Assembly: GCA_963810905.1 (NCBI GenBank)
Contig: CAWEPG010000003.1
Location: 552,325-616,324 of the forward strand
Source: CAWBAT01 sp963810905
GTDB taxonomy: Bacteria; Acidobacteriota; Terriglobia; Versatilivoradales; Versatilivoraceae
Direction of reading: 5' to 3'
Length of the DNA stretch: 64,000 nucleotides
Shown here: positions 45,845 through 56,189 of the stretch, piece by piece
Layout: each line of letters starts with the position of its first letter
Numbering within the stretch: position 1 is the stretch's first letter
Notes under the pieces: model-generated
The model's input: the letters and a program-made list of their open reading frames with translations, nothing else
Databases searched by the model: none
Told to the model about the DNA's origin: nothing
Translations under genes and position numbers: made by a program

Positions 45845-46596
45845 GTGCAGGGAGATCCTCGACGAGATCGCGACTGGGAGCACTGGCCGGGCCGAAAGAC
45901 GGCCGGACGACGGGATCCGGCACCGGCTGAGGGCGCTCTTCTCGGCAACCGACGACGAGGAGGCCGTCGAGGCGCTGATCAGCGAGCGCGGCCGCGAGAT
46001 CGAGGCGCAGACGGAGCGGCTGCAGGCGACGATCGAGGATCTCGAGCGCCGCGAGGAGCAGGCGGCACGACTCCGCAGCGCGGTCGAGGAGATGCTCCGG
46101 CACGGCTCCGCCGAGCTCGACGAGCGGCAGGCCGAGCTCGCCGCGCTGGCGCTCGACCTTCGCGCGCGCGAGGAGAAGCGTGCGCGAGCAGGAGCGAGGA
46201 CATCGCGTCCGCAAGCAGGAGCTCGGCGCGGTCGAGCTGCGCCGCGCCGCCGTCGAGCGCCGCGAGGAGGCAGCCGACCGAGCGCGAGAGCGCGCTCGGA
46301 CGGCCGCGCGCCGCCGAGCTGCAGAGACCGCGCGGCGCTCGACCGTCGTCCGCGCGGTGGCCCGGCCGAGCCCCGAGCCCGATGCGCGACGCATCTCCTC
46401 TTCGTCTCGGACGACGGCTACCGGCTCGTCGAGCGCGACGGCCCTGTGCCCGCCGGTCGGCGCCACGATCGACGTCGACGGACGGGCGTTCGTCGTCGTC
46501 CGCGTCGGACGCTCACCCTTCCGGGCGACCGGCGGGGGTGCGCGTACCTCGAGCCGCTCGCCGCCTCGCGACCGAGCGAGCCTCAGGGGCCGGGCG
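45845..46596 (+). CDS. Coiled-coil protein with small C-terminal beta domain (frameshifted)
   Basis: A long acidic/basic coiled coil (LISERGREIEAQTERLQATI; RSAVEEMLRHGSAELDERQA) of about 100 residues, then a basic stretch and a short beta module (HLLFVSDDGYRLVERDGPV; TIDVDGRAFVVVRVGRS). Start GTG 45845 is likely, with frame changes near 45945, 46185, 46380, 46450 and 46520. The 3' end meets the convergent GGDEF gene. No named family; perhaps a structural or signalling adaptor. Confidence 0.45.
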
Positions 46597-48704
46597 GTGC
46601 TCGCAGCCGCAGGATGCGGCGCCTCGGCTGGCCCCGCTCGCCGAGCGCCTCGATCCGCCGGGCCGCCTGGCCGACGAGGAACCACGCCACGGCCTCGTCC
46701 TCGTCGTGAACCGCCGCAGCCGCATGTCGTAGATCTCCACGAGCCCCCACGAGCGGCCGTGGACGACGAGCGGCACGAGCATCGCCGCGTTCATCTGCAG
46801 CTCGCGCAGCACGAACGCCTCGGCGCCGTCGAGATCGTCGTCGAGGAACGAGATCGACTGCGATCACGGCGTCTCGAGCACCTCCTTGGTGACCGGGAAG
46901 TCGTCGATCAGGTAGGTGTCGTCGTCGCCGAGCTCGACGTCTCGCAGCGAGTGCATCGCCGTGTCGGCGAGCCGCGGCGCCGTCGACCTTCGAGATCGCC
47001 GTCGCCGTCGCGCCGACGACGAAGGCGATCGCCTTGCTCAGCCGCTCGAGCACCCCGTCGACCGACTCCTCGGCCCAGATCGCGGCCGAAGCGTCCATCG
47101 CACCGCCGAGCGCGCGAGCAGTCCCCACCGCCGGCCGCGCGGCGCGGTCGCTGCGCGCCGGGAGGATCGTCGCCGCGCTCGCGCCCCGCACGATCTCACG
47201 GAACGCGACGACGCGGTTCTTGCCGCGTCGCCTTCGCGCGGTAGAGCGCCTGGTCGGCCGCCCGCATCAGCTGCGTCGTCCCGGCGCCGTCGTACGGGTA
47301 GGTGGAGATCCCGGCGCTCAGCCGCAGCGGGAAGCCGGCGTCGTCGAGGCCGTCGCCGAGCTCGCGGCGGAGCCGCTCGGTCGCCTCGAGCGCGGCGTCC
47401 GCGTCTGCACCGGGCAGCATGACGACGAACTCGTCGCCGCCCGAGGCGGGCCGCCGAGCCGCCCTCCGGGCAGGCGCGCTCGAGCACGAGCCCGACCTCG
47501 CGCAGCAGCGCATCGCCGAACTCGTGGCCGGCGCGGTCGTTGACGTCCTTGAAGTCGTCGCAGTCGAGCACGATCAGGCTCAGCGGCCGCCGCTCCTCCT
47601 GCGCGTCTGCCGAGCTCGCGGTCGAGCCGCTCCTCGAGCCCGCGCCGGTTGAGCAGGCCCGTGAGGGGGTCGGTGTGGGCGCTCCGGCGCTCGCGGTCGA
47701 GCGCGATCGCCGCGTCGAGCGACGCAGCCGCGTGCGCTGCGAGAAGCGATGCCAGCTCGCCCTGGCCGCGGTCGAACTCCTTCGCGAATCGGCTCGCGCC
47801 GACGAGCAGCCCGATCTCGGCCCCGTTCGCCCGCAGCGGGATCAGCACGACCGAGCGCAGCCGCAGGCCGGCGAGCTCGGGCACGTCCGCCGTGCTCGAG
47901 TCGAGCAGCTCGAACACGGCCGCGGCGTCGATGCGCGCCCGGAGCGCGTCGAGCGCCGACGGGGGACAGCGGCTCGGGGCCGCGCACCGGCCGCGCTCCA
48001 CTCCGTCGACTCGAGCGAGCTCGCCGCTCTCGTCGAGGAGCAGCAGCTGGCTCGTCTCGACGGGAGGACCCGGCCGAGCGAGCGCACGGCGACCTCGGCG
48101 ATCGCACGCCGGGTCGCGCAGCGAGCTCATGTAGACGAACAGGCGCGCGAGCGACGACAGATCGACGCGTGCGTGATCGCGCGCAGCTCGTCCATCGGCT
48201 CGGCGCCAGAGCCGTCCATCGAGCGCAGCGACGCTGCGGCGCTCGCCGCCGGCCGGGAGGCGTGGCCGTCTCGATGTTGATCACACCGACGACTCCCGTC
48301 GGCAGCACAGCGGGATCGCGAGCTCCGAGACGGTCGTCGCGCGAGACCTCGATGAAGTCCGGATCGGCAGCGACGTCGACGCACGAGCTGGATCTCGGAG
48401 GTGCGCACCGCGCGCCCGATCACGCCCTCGTCGAGCGGCAGGCCGTCGGGGATCATCGCGTAGCCGCGCACGCCGACCGACCAGAGCCGGCCGTGCTCGA
48501 GCACGAAAGCGGCGACCCCTGCGCCGCCGAGCTCGTCGTGGAGGGCGCCGAGCGCCAGCGTCGATCGCCTCGCGCCGGGACGTCGGCGCGCTCCGCGGCC
48601 GCAACGGCCGCCTCGCACGGCGAACTCGAGCCGTGTGCAGGTCGATCTGCGCCGGTTCCGGCGAACGGCGAAGCAAGGCTCTCCATACGCGAGAGAATCG
48701 GCAT
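46583..48704 (-). CDS. GAF-GAF-GGDEF-GAF diguanylate cyclase (heavily frameshifted)
   Basis: About 700 residues from ATG 48704. Domains in order: GAF 1 (FVLEHGRLWSVGVRGYAMIP; LPLDEGVIGRAVRTSEIQLV), GAF 2 (ELAGLRLRSVVLIPLRANGA), GGDEF (HTDPLTGLLNRRGLEERLDR; VLDCDDFKDVNDRAGHEFGD-like; ASGGDEFVVMLPGADADAA with the intact signature) and a final GAF (SVDGVLERLSKAIAFVVGAT; LRELQMNAAMLVPLVVHGRS). More than eight frame changes. No membrane segment. It makes c-di-GMP in response to ligands at the GAF domains. Two c-di-GMP genes flank a prepilin peptidase, suggesting a link to pili. Confidence 0.78.
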
Positions 48705-48767
48705 TTCGGGAGCCGCTTCTTGAACCGGCCGAGGCCGCGCCGGCTCGACCGGGCCAGACTGCGTGTC

Positions 48768-49205
48768 TCAGCCCGCGAGCCGCTCTGCGCCGCCGTCGAG
48801 CGCGCTTCAGCGCGCGCGACGAGCTGGCTCGCCGGCGTCCTCGTCGCCCGTCGAGCGCGGCGATCGCCGCGTCGAGCGCTGCGATCGCGTCCCGCTCGGT
48901 CGCCGCGATCGCCGTCGAGCGCCTCGTCGCACGGCGGATGGGCATCGAGGTAGCCGGCCAGCGCCGTCCGCGCGCGGCGGAGGTCGAGCAGCAGCGCCGC
49001 CGGGTCGCCGCCGCCGCCGATGGCGTTCGAGATCGTCGTCTTGCGTGACGTACAGCTCCTCGTCCTGCGCCCGAAAGGCCGCATCGTCGCAGGGGACGGT
49101 CGTCGCCGCTCGCCTCGTCGCTGCCTCCGCCGCCGCACCCGCGAGAGCGAGGACGAGACCAGCGCGGCGACGAGCGCCGGCCGTCGCTCTACCCAAGCCA
49201 GGCAT
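48768..49205 (-). CDS. Small secreted helical protein (frameshifted)
   Basis: A hydrophobic N-terminal stretch (AGLVLALAGAAAEAA) reads as a signal peptide, followed by TVPCDDAAFRAQDEELYVTQ and, after a frame change near 49030, ALLLDLRRARTALAGYLDAH with PPCDEALDGD and an Ala-rich helix. Two cysteines could pair. Ends AERLAG-stop at 48768. It starts around the stop of the prepilin peptidase gene and lies before the GGDEF gene on the same strand. No family recognised. Confidence 0.45.
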
Positions 49206-49771
49206 CCAAGATGCAGCCTCCCCGAAGAACAGCGCGATCACGCCACCGCCGGCCAGGAACGGGGCGAACGGGATCCCGACCTTTCGCGCCTCCCTGCCCG
49301 CGCATCGCGAGGATCACGATGGCGGGAATCAGCGCGAGCAGCGAGCCGGCGAAGAGGGCGACGACCACCGGGGCGCCGAGCCACGCCCCGAGGAACGCGG
49401 CCAGCTTGACGTCGCCCATGCCGAGGCCCGCCGGATAGATCGAGCGCCGCGAGGAAGAAGAAGCCGCCGGCGGCGAGCGATGCGACGATCCATTCGACGG
49501 ACGGGTCGCGGGCGGTCTGCACGACGAGCGCCACGACGAGCGCCGGCACGATGATCCTGTTCGGCACGATCCGGCGCTCGAGGTCCGTGACCGTGACGGC
49601 GACGAGGACACCGCAGGCGAGAATGTCGACGAGCGCCTCGACCGAGAGCCCGAACGTGACGAAGCACGCGGCGGCGAGCGCGACGAAGACGACGGCGGCG
49701 AGTCGGGCGCGAGCTGGCTCAACTCGGATGATCTCGTTCCGCTCACGCTGCCGGAGATCCTGCCCGGGCAC
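49189..49771 (-). CDS. Prepilin peptidase, A24 family (frameshifted)
   Basis: About 190 residues, polytopic. Catalytic aspartates of the A24 type are in AVTVTDLERRIVPN and GLGMGDVKLAAFLGAW. Hydrophobic spans include LAAVVFVALAAACFVTFGL and VVVALFAGSLLALIPAIVIL. It lacks the N-terminal methylase domain, as in other actinobacterial versions. Frame changes near 49440, 49290 and 49210. It cleaves type IV pilin or Flp-type prepilins. GTG 49771 follows directly after the palindrome at 49775-49790, whose arm holds the ribosome-binding site. Confidence 0.82.
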
Positions 49772-49774
49772 CGT

Positions 49775-49790
49775 TCCCTCGTTCGAGGGA
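49775..49790 (-). promoter_or_regulatory. Palindrome TCCCTCGTTCGAGGGA overlapping the RBS of the prepilin peptidase
   Basis: On the minus strand the sequence is TCCCTCGAACGAGGGA, then ACG and the GTG start at 49771. The GAGGGA arm is the only Shine-Dalgarno candidate; pairing with TCCCTC would hide it. Identical to the 16-mer at 25131. Confidence 0.5.
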
Positions 49791-49903
49791 GGGCACTTCG
49801 CTCGAGTGCGGTGATGGTGAGCGGCGCGAGTGGAATCGGCCCATACGGTGAGGAGACTGCGGACGCCGGTCACGGCGACCTGCGGCGAAGGAAGGCGAAC
49901 GGC

Positions 49904-51426
49904 GTGAGGACAACCGCAAGACGAGGAGCGAGCCGACCCGTGCGCTGCGAGCACGGCGGCCACGGCTGCGCTGGTGGCGTGAGTCGCCGTGGTCCTGGCG
50001 GGCGCAGCGGCAGTGCGGGAATCGAGCATCGTCGGCGTCACGATCGTGCTCGCCGCGGCGACGGCCGTCGCGGCCGATCCTCGCCCTCCGACTCGCGAGC
50101 CGGGCCCGAGGCGGCCGAGTCGCTGGCGCTCCGAGACGCGCTCACGGGGCTGCCCAACCGAGCGCTGCTCGACGACCGGATCGAGCAGGCGCTGCAACGG
50201 GCGCGCCGCACCGCGGACGCCTTCGCGCTGATGGCCGTCGACCTCGACGGCTTCAAGGAGGTCAACGACATCCGCGGCCACGACGCCGGCGACCAGGTGC
50301 TGCAGAGCATCGCGCGCCGGCTCGAGTCGGTCGTCCGCGCGAGCGACACGGTCGCCCGCGATCGGCGGCGACGAGTTCGTCGTCCTCTCGCTCGGAACGC
50401 GCACCGAGGACGAGGCGGCAGCGCTCGTCGGTCGCCTGCGGCACGCCCTCCGCCGCCCGTACCGGGTCGACGGCGGCATCGTCGAGATCGACGCCTCGAT
50501 CGGCTGGGCGCATCTTCCCGGCCGACGGCGCCACGCCCGCGCGAGCTGCTCGGACGCGCCGACGACCAGATGTTCGCGACGAAGCGCGACGCGGGCGACA
50601 GCTCGGCTGCCGCGCGGCGCGGCTCGCTCGACGCCGGCATCGTGCGCGAGTTCGAGATCGGCGCTCGGCGCAGGACGAGGTCGTCGTCCACTACCAGCCG
50701 ATCATCGATCTCGGCGAGCGGCGCCGTCCGCCGCGTCGAGGCGCTCGTCCGGCGCCGCCACCCCGAGCGCGGGCTTGCTGCTCGCCGGCCGAGTTCGTCC
50801 CGCACGTCGAGCGCACGCCGCTGATCCGGGCGCTGACGCTGCACGTGGTCGCCGAGGCACTTCGCGACGCGCAGCGAGTGGAGCCGGCACGTCGGCGAGA
50901 TCGGCGTCTCGGTCAACGTCCCGTACCGCACGATCGACGATGCGGCGCTCGCCGACGGCATCCTCGGCCTCCTCGCGTCGACGGGATGCGAGCCCGGAGC
51001 TGCTCACGCTCGAGGTCGTCCCGTCCGGCCCGGGCGCCGGCGCGGAGCTCGACCGCGAGGTGCTCGAGCGGCTGACGCGGGCCGGGATCCGGCTCTCGCT
51101 CGACGACTTCGGCCGCGCCTCGTCGCTCGCGCGCGCTCCGGGTCCTGCCGCTGGCCGAGGTGAAGATCGACGCGGGCTTCGTCCGCGGGCTCGGCACGCG
51201 GCGGCGCGGACGACGCGATCGTCCGCAACCTCATCGCGCCTCGCCCACGAGCTCGGGCTCGAGACCGTCGCCGAAGGAGTCGAGACGCGCGCCGCGTGGG
51301 ACACGCTGGCGGCGATGGGCTGCGACCGGGCGCAGGGCTTCTACGTCGCAGCCGGCGCTCCCGGCCGAGAAGCTCGCGCGAGTGGCTCGCGCACAGCTGG
51401 CCCGCCGTCGCTCTCGCAGCTCGTAG
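49904..51426 (+). CDS. GGDEF-EAL protein (heavily frameshifted)
   Basis: About 500 residues. Hydrophobic N-terminal segment (ESSIVGVTIVLAAATAVAA) suggests membrane anchoring. GGDEF: RDALTGLPNRALLDDRIEQA, AVDLDGFKEVNDIRGHDAGD, RIGGDEFVVLSLG. EAL: HYQPIIDLG, RRVEALVRW (EAL intact), GVSVNVPYR, LLTLEVVPSG, IRLSLDDFGRASS, LAEVKIDAGFV, TVAEGVETRAAWD. Key metal residues of both domains are present, although the usual E-(L/V)-T-E motif reads EVVP. At least eight frame changes. It could both make and break c-di-GMP. The exact start is uncertain (GTG 49904 chosen). Confidence 0.78.
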
Positions 51427-51447
51427 CCGCGAGGCGCACAGCGGTCT

Positions 51448-52608
51448 CTAGAAGAGCAGCGCGCCCGCCGCGGCCGCGATCGGGACGACGGCCCACGGCG
51501 GCAGGATCCGCAGGAGGCCGAAGAGCACCGCGCGCGAAGGCGACGTCGCCGAGCCCGTGCACGGACGGTGCGCAGCACCGGATCCCACAGCGCCGCGGCG
51601 AGCAGGCCGACGACCGCGGCGCCGATCCCGGCGACCGCAGCCTGGACGACGCGCGCGCTCCCGGGCGGCCGACCAGAGCGGCAGCACCGCGCCGAGCAGC
51701 AGGAACGACGGCAGGAAGATCGCGACGAGCGCGATCGCGGCGCCGGCGACGCCGTTCGGCGACGGCTCCTCGATCGCACCGAGGTAGGCCGAGAACGTGA
51801 ACAGCGGCCCGGGCACGGCCTGCGCGGCGCCGTAGCCGGCGAGAAACGCCTGCTGCGAGACCCAGCCCGGTCGTCCACGACGGCGTCGTTGAGGAGCGGC
51901 AGCACGACGTGGCCGCCGCCGAAGACGAGCGCGCCCGCGCGGTAGAAGCGCGTGCGCCAGGTCGACAGCGTGAGACGAGCCGAGCCGGGCGACGAGCGGC
52001 AGGCCGACGAGCAGGGCGAGGAAGCAGGCGCCGGCGGCGACCGCCAGAGCGGCGGCCGATCGGGAAGCGCATCGTCAGCGGCAGCGCGCGCGACCGAGCC
52101 GCGGAACGCGAGCGCGCCGATCACGCCCGGCGACGAGGATCGTCGCCGACCTGGCCGGCCGCGCCCGGGACGAGCAGCGCGACCGCGGCGGCCGCGACGG
52201 CGATCAGCAGCCGCGCCGGCCCGCGGGCGAGCGTTCGCGCCATCGCGATCACGCGCCGCCGCGACGACGGCCGCCGCAGCGAGCTCGAGCCCGTGCACCC
52301 AGCCCGCCCCCGCGAGATCGACGTCGCGCGCCCAGATCGCGAGCGCGGTCAGGATCACGGCCGAGGGCAGCGTGAAGCCGAGCCAGGCCGCAAGGCCGCC
52401 GAGCTTGCCCGCCCGGTGCACGCCGATCGCGATCCCGAGCTGGCTCGAGGAAGGGCCGGGCAGGAGGTTCGTCAGCGCGACGAGCTCGCCGAACTGCTCC
52501 TCGCCGAGCCAGCCGGCGCCGGGCGACGTACTCGTCCCGGAAGTAGCCGATGTGCGCGACCGGGCCGCCGAACGAGGTCAGCCCGAGCCGGAGCGCGGCG
52601 CGGAACAC
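51448..52608 (-). CDS. chrA: Chromate transporter ChrA (frameshifted)
   Basis: About 385 residues with two homologous CHR halves. Half 1: LRLGLTSFGGPVAHIGYFRD, then GKLGGLAAWLGFTLPSAVIL. Half 2: GALVFGGGHVVLPLLNDAVV, then AQAVPGPLFTFSAYLGA and IALVAIFLPSFLLLGAVLPL. Around 10 membrane spans. The proton/chromate antiporter family also has members with no chromate role. At least six frame changes. GTG 52608 is taken as start. Followed by nothing on its strand until the GGDEF-EAL gene, which is convergent. Confidence 0.85.
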
Positions 52609-52642
52609 CTCGCCTGCCGAGCCGGCGACAGCTTCGGTCCGG

Positions 52643-53225
52643 CTAACGCGACGCTCCCGGCTTCCAGAGCGGCTCGTCGGCGCCGGCGAGCGCGTTCGCC
52701 GCGCGCGCGAGGATGAACAGGAGGTCGGAGAGCCGGTTCAGGTAGACGGCGACGAGCGGGTTGACGTCGTGCTCACCGGCGGCGGCGAGCGTCTCTCGCT
52801 CGGCCCGCCGGCAGACCGTGCGGGCGACGTGGAGGACCGCCGCCGGCGACGTGCCGCCGGGCAGCACGAAGCTCTTCAGCTCCGGCAGGATCTCGTTGAA
52901 CGCGTCGCAGAGCTCCTCGAGCCGGTCGACCATCTCCTGCATCGACCCGCAGCCGCTCCGGGACGCCGAACGGCACGCAGAGATCGGCGCCGACGTCGAA
53001 CAGCTCGTTCTGGATCCGGCCGAGCGGCGCCCGCAGCTCGTCCGGGCAGGCTCCCGCGAGCACGACGCCGAGCAGCGAGTTGAGCTCGTCGGTCGTGCCG
53101 AAGGCCGCGATGCGCGGGTCGAGCTTCGAGACGCGAGAGCCGTCGCCGAGCGACGTCTCCCCGGCGTCTCCCCCACGCGTGTAGATGCGGGTCAGACGAA
53201 CGGGCTCGTCGGCGGCGCGGGGCAT
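52643..53225 (-). CDS. Cob(I)yrinic acid a,c-diamide adenosyltransferase, PduO type (frameshifted)
   Basis: About 190 residues forming a five-helix trimer that transfers adenosine from ATP to cobalt. ATP-binding start RIYTRGGDAGETSLGDGSRV, then AFGTTDELNSLLGVVLAG, IQNELFDVGADLCVP, SFVLPGGTSPAAVLHVART, CRRAERETLA and YLNRLSDLLFILARAAN. One frame change near 52950. ATG 53225 lies 7 bp after the acyl-CoA dehydrogenase stop, so the two are co-transcribed. Provides adenosylcobalamin, for instance for methylmalonyl-CoA mutase. Confidence 0.9.
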
Positions 53226-53232
53226 GCCCAGC

Positions 53233-54397
53233 CTACCCGGCCTCGGAGTCGCCCTCGCCGTCGGCGAGGATGGCGCGCGCGATCACGATCCGCTGGATCT
53301 CGCTCGTGCCCTCGTAGATCTCGGTCACCTTCGCGTCGCGGTAGTACCGCTCGACCGGGAACTCCGTCGTGTAGCCGTAGCCGCCGAGCACCTGGATCGC
53401 CTCGCCCGTCTGCCGGCGGGCGACCGACGAGGCGAAGAGCTTCGCCTGGGCGCCCTCCAGCGTGTGCGGGAGGCCCTCCTGCTTGAGCCAGGCGGCGCGA
53501 TACGTCAAGAGGCGCGCGGCCGCGATCTCGGTCGCCATGTCGGCGAGCTTGAACTGGATCGCCTGGAAGTCCGCGATCCGGCTGCCGAACTGCCTGCGCT
53601 CGAGGGCGTAGCCGGCGCGCCACGTCGTAGGCGGCCTGCGCGATCCCGACCGCCTGCGCCGCGATCCCGATCCGGCCGCCGTCGAGCGTCGCCATCGCGA
53701 CCCCGAAGCCGCGGTTCTCCTCGTGCAGCAGCCGGTCACGCCCGACGAAGACGTCCTCGAAGCGGATGTCCGCGGTCGAGGAGGAGTTGAGGCCGAGCTT
53801 CTCCTCCTCGCGGGTCACCTCGATCTCGCTGCCGTCGAGGAGGAAGGCGCTGACGCCGCGCGTTCCGGGCTCGTCCGGGTCGGTGCGGGCGAAGACGAGG
53901 AACGTGCCGGCGTGGCTGCCGTTCGTGATCCACTGCTTGGCGCCGGTCAGCCGCCAGCCGTCGCCGTCGGCCACCGCGGTCGAGCGCAGGGCGCCGGCAT
54001 CCGAGCCCGACTCGGGCTCGGTCAGCGCGAACGAGCCGAGCACCTTGCCGGCAGCGAGCTCGGGGACGAACCGCTGCTGCTGCTCCTCGCTGCCGAAGGC
54101 GAGGATCGGCAGCGTGACGGCGCTCGTGTGCACGGCGACGGTGACGCCGACGCCGGCATCCGCGCGCGAGAGCTCCTCGAGCACGAGGATGTACGAGAGG
54201 AAGTCCGCTCCCGCGCCCCCGAGCTCCTCGGGCACGCAGACGCCCATCAGCCCGAGCTCGCCCAGCTTGGCGAACAACTCGCGCGGGAAGGTGTGCTCGC
54301 GGTCCCAGGCCGCCGCGTGCGGGGTGATCTCGGCCTCGGCCACCTCCCGCGCAAGCGCCTGGATCGCGCGCTGCTCGGGGGTCAGCGAGAAGTCCAT
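53233..54397 (-). CDS. Acyl-CoA dehydrogenase (one frameshift)
   Basis: About 385 residues. DFSLTPEQRAIQALAREVAE start at ATG 54397; FAD/substrate motifs GSFALTEPESGSDAGAL and WITNGSHAGTFLVFARTD; C-terminal catalytic Glu in VTEIYEGTSEIQRIVIAR; QVLGGYGYTTEFPVERYYRD. Frame change near 53610. Motifs match short/medium-chain enzymes such as butyryl-CoA dehydrogenase. It lies with hydroxyacyl-CoA dehydrogenase and thiolase genes within 3 kb, on the same strand; with an enoyl-CoA hydratase elsewhere these complete beta-oxidation. Confidence 0.92.
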
Positions 54398-54420
54398 CGG
54401 GCGCGAGTATAGTCGGGCCG

Positions 54421-54855
54421 ATGAGCCGGTCAGCCGTGTTTCTCCTGCTCCTCGCGGCCTTTGCCGCTGCCTTCGGGGGGTGCGGCGGCAGCACGTCGAC
54501 CGATCCGGCGGCGATCGTCGAGAGCTGGAGCCGGGCAATCAACGGCGGGGACGACGAGGCGGCGGCGGATCTCTTCGCCGACGAGGTCGTCGTGATCCAG
54601 GGCGGTCGCCGGGTGGCGGTCGCCGGGCACAGAGAGGCACTCGCCTTCAACGCCGGGCTTCCCTGCGGCGGCAAGATCGTGGAGCAGACCGTCAAGGGCG
54701 ACGAGGTGACTGCGACCTTCACGCTCGCCGAGCGGCCGGATCACACGTGCGACGGCCCCGGCGAGTCGGCGGTGGCGACGTTCCGGATCAGCGGCGGCAA
54801 GATCGTGCTCTGGCACCAACTGCCGACGCCGGCAGCGAGCACGCAGTCGGCATAG
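54421..54855 (+). CDS. Lipoprotein with NTF2/SnoaL-like domain
   Basis: Intact 144 residues. Signal peptide and lipobox (FLLLLAAFAAAFGGCGGS, Cys at 21), then a cone-shaped NTF2-like domain (IVESWSRAINGGDDEAAADL; EVVVIQGGRRVAV; EVTATFTLAERPDHTC). Two further cysteines may form a disulfide. Outside the membrane, anchored by lipid. It lies on the opposite strand between acyl-CoA dehydrogenase and the hydroxyacyl-CoA dehydrogenase, with only 23 bp to the divergent neighbour. Ligand unknown. Confidence 0.8.
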   Translation: MSRSAVFLLLLAAFAAAFGGCGGSTSTDPAAIVESWSRAINGGDDEAAADLFADEVVVIQGGRRVAVAGHREALAFNAGLPCGGKIVEQTVKGDEVTATFTLAERPDHTCDGPGESAVATFRISGGKIVLWHQLPTPAASTQSA

Positions 54856-55692
54856 CTACCCATACTCGAAGAAGCCGCGCCCGCTCTTGCGGCCGAGCCG
54901 GCCCGCGGCGACGTAACTGCGCAGCAGCGGGCACGGCGCGTACTTCTGGTCGCCGAGCCCCGCGTGCAGCACCTCCATGATCGCGACGCAGGTGTCGAGG
55001 CCGATCAGGTCGGCGAGCGCAAGCGGCCCGAGCGGGTGCGCGAAGCCGAGCTTCGCGATCGTGTCGATCGCCTCCGCCTCGGCAACGCCTTCCATCAGCG
55101 CGTAGGCCGCCTCGTTGATGAACGGCATCAGGATCCGGTTCGAGACGAACCCGGGGAAGTCGTTCGCCTCGGCCGGCACCTTGCCGAGATCGCGTGCGAG
55201 CTCCACGATCGCCGCGGCGGTCTCGTCCGAGGTCTGCAGGGCCCGGATCACCTCGACGAGCTGCAGCACCGGCACCGGGTTGAAGAAGTGCATGCCGATC
55301 ACCCGATCCGGCCGTGACGTGACGGCCGCCAGCGACGTGATCGGGATCGACGAGGTGTTGGAGGCGAGGATCGCGCCGGCCGGAAGCACGGCGTCGGCCG
55401 CGCGGAACAGCTCCTGCTTCGCCTCCGCGTCCTCGACGATCGCCTCGATCATCAGGTCGGCCGCGGCGAGCTCGGCCGGTCTCGGCGATCCGCGCGAGGA
55501 CGTCGTCGGCGGGCGGGCCTCCCTTCGCCTCGAGCTTCTCGAGGCTCTCTGGCGATCCCCGCGAGACCGCGCTCGACGGCGCCCGGGAACGGATCGTGGA
55601 GCAGCACCTGCCGTCCCGACGCGGCGACGACCTGGGCGATGCCGGCGCCCATCTGCCCGGCGCCGACGACGAGAACGCGCTCGAAGCTTCAC
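54856..55692 (-). CDS. 3-hydroxyacyl-CoA (3-hydroxybutyryl-CoA) dehydrogenase (frameshifted)
   Basis: About 285 residues. Rossmann motif GQMGAGIAQVVAASG, the acyl-CoA site LASNTSSIPITSLAA, IGMHFFNPVPVLQLVEVI, catalytic His/Glu region, NDFPGFVSNRILMPFINEA, and LGFAHPLGPLALADLIGLD. It oxidises L-3-hydroxyacyl-CoA with NAD. Frame changes near 55660, 55545 and 55480. GTG 55692 as start. It is not fused to a hydratase. Confidence 0.9.
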   Translation of the reverse strand: MKLRARSRRRRRADGRRHRPGRRRVGTAGAAPRSVPGRRRARSRGDRQRASRSSRRREARPPTTSSRGSPRPAELAAADLMIEAIVEDAEAKQELFRAADAVLPAGAILASNTSSIPITSLAAVTSRPDRVIGMHFFNPVPVLQLVEVIRALQTSDETAAAIVELARDLGKVPAEANDFPGFVSNRILMPFINEAAYALMEGVAEAEAIDTIAKLGFAHPLGPLALADLIGLDTCVAIMEVLHAGLGDQKYAPCPLLRSYVAAGRLGRKSGRGFFEYG

Positions 55693-56165
55693 GGCCGGAG
55701 ACTAGCCTCGGGGTCGCGGCGGCGGACTCGCAGGATCGAGTAGGTCAGCACCCCGCCGAGGATCAGGATCCCGATCAGCAGCTTGATCGCGTTGCCCTTC
55801 GGCTTGTCGACCTCGGCGAGCACGCGCCGGGTCGGTGATGCCGCAGCGCGTCGTGAACCAGCCTCCGTCGACCCGGCTGACGAGCAGTCCCGGCCGCCAC
55901 GTCCCGGCGGGATCACGCTGCCCGCCGTTCGCGGGCCTGCACCGGGATCCGGACGCTCGACGTCGCCGCCGAAGCTCCCCTTCACCTCCTGGTCGACCGT
56001 GAAGCGGTAGAGGCGTTGCGGCACCCCCGCGCCGGTGACGGCCGTGGAACCGGTCGAGCGCCCGACGAACACGGCGTCCGCCGCTGCGATGCGCTCCTCG
56101 AGCGTGCGTCGAGGGACACGTGTACGCCTGCGCAGGCCCGTCCAGGCGAGCGCAGCGAGTCCCAC
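55689..56165 (-). CDS. Secreted TIMP/NTR-like protein with C-terminal anchor (frameshifted)
   Basis: About 160 residues. A hydrophobic lead (LIRAALVGLAALAWTG in mixed frames) is followed by TLEERIAAADAVFVGRSTGS and RLYRFTVDQEVKGSFGGDVE. This 'E-x-x-x-x-A-D-A-V-F-x-G' plus 'F-x-V-x-x-x-x-K-G' pattern is typical of bacterial netrin/TIMP-like OB-fold proteins, which usually begin with a Cys-containing mature end. A middle cysteine-bearing part is frame-shifted (near 55935 and 55840). The end carries one span (IKLLIGILILGGVLTYSIL). Function unknown in bacteria. Confidence 0.5.
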   Translation of the reverse strand: MGLAALAWTGLRRRTRVPRRTLEERIAAADAVFVGRSTGSTAVTGAGVPQRLYRFTVDQEVKGSFGGDVERPDPGAGPRTAGSVIPPGRGGRDCSSAGSTEAGSRRAAASPTRRVLAEVDKPKGNAIKLLIGILILGGVLTYSILRVRRRDPEASLRP

Positions 56166-56189
56166 CGACCAGCGCGGCGCGGATCAGGT

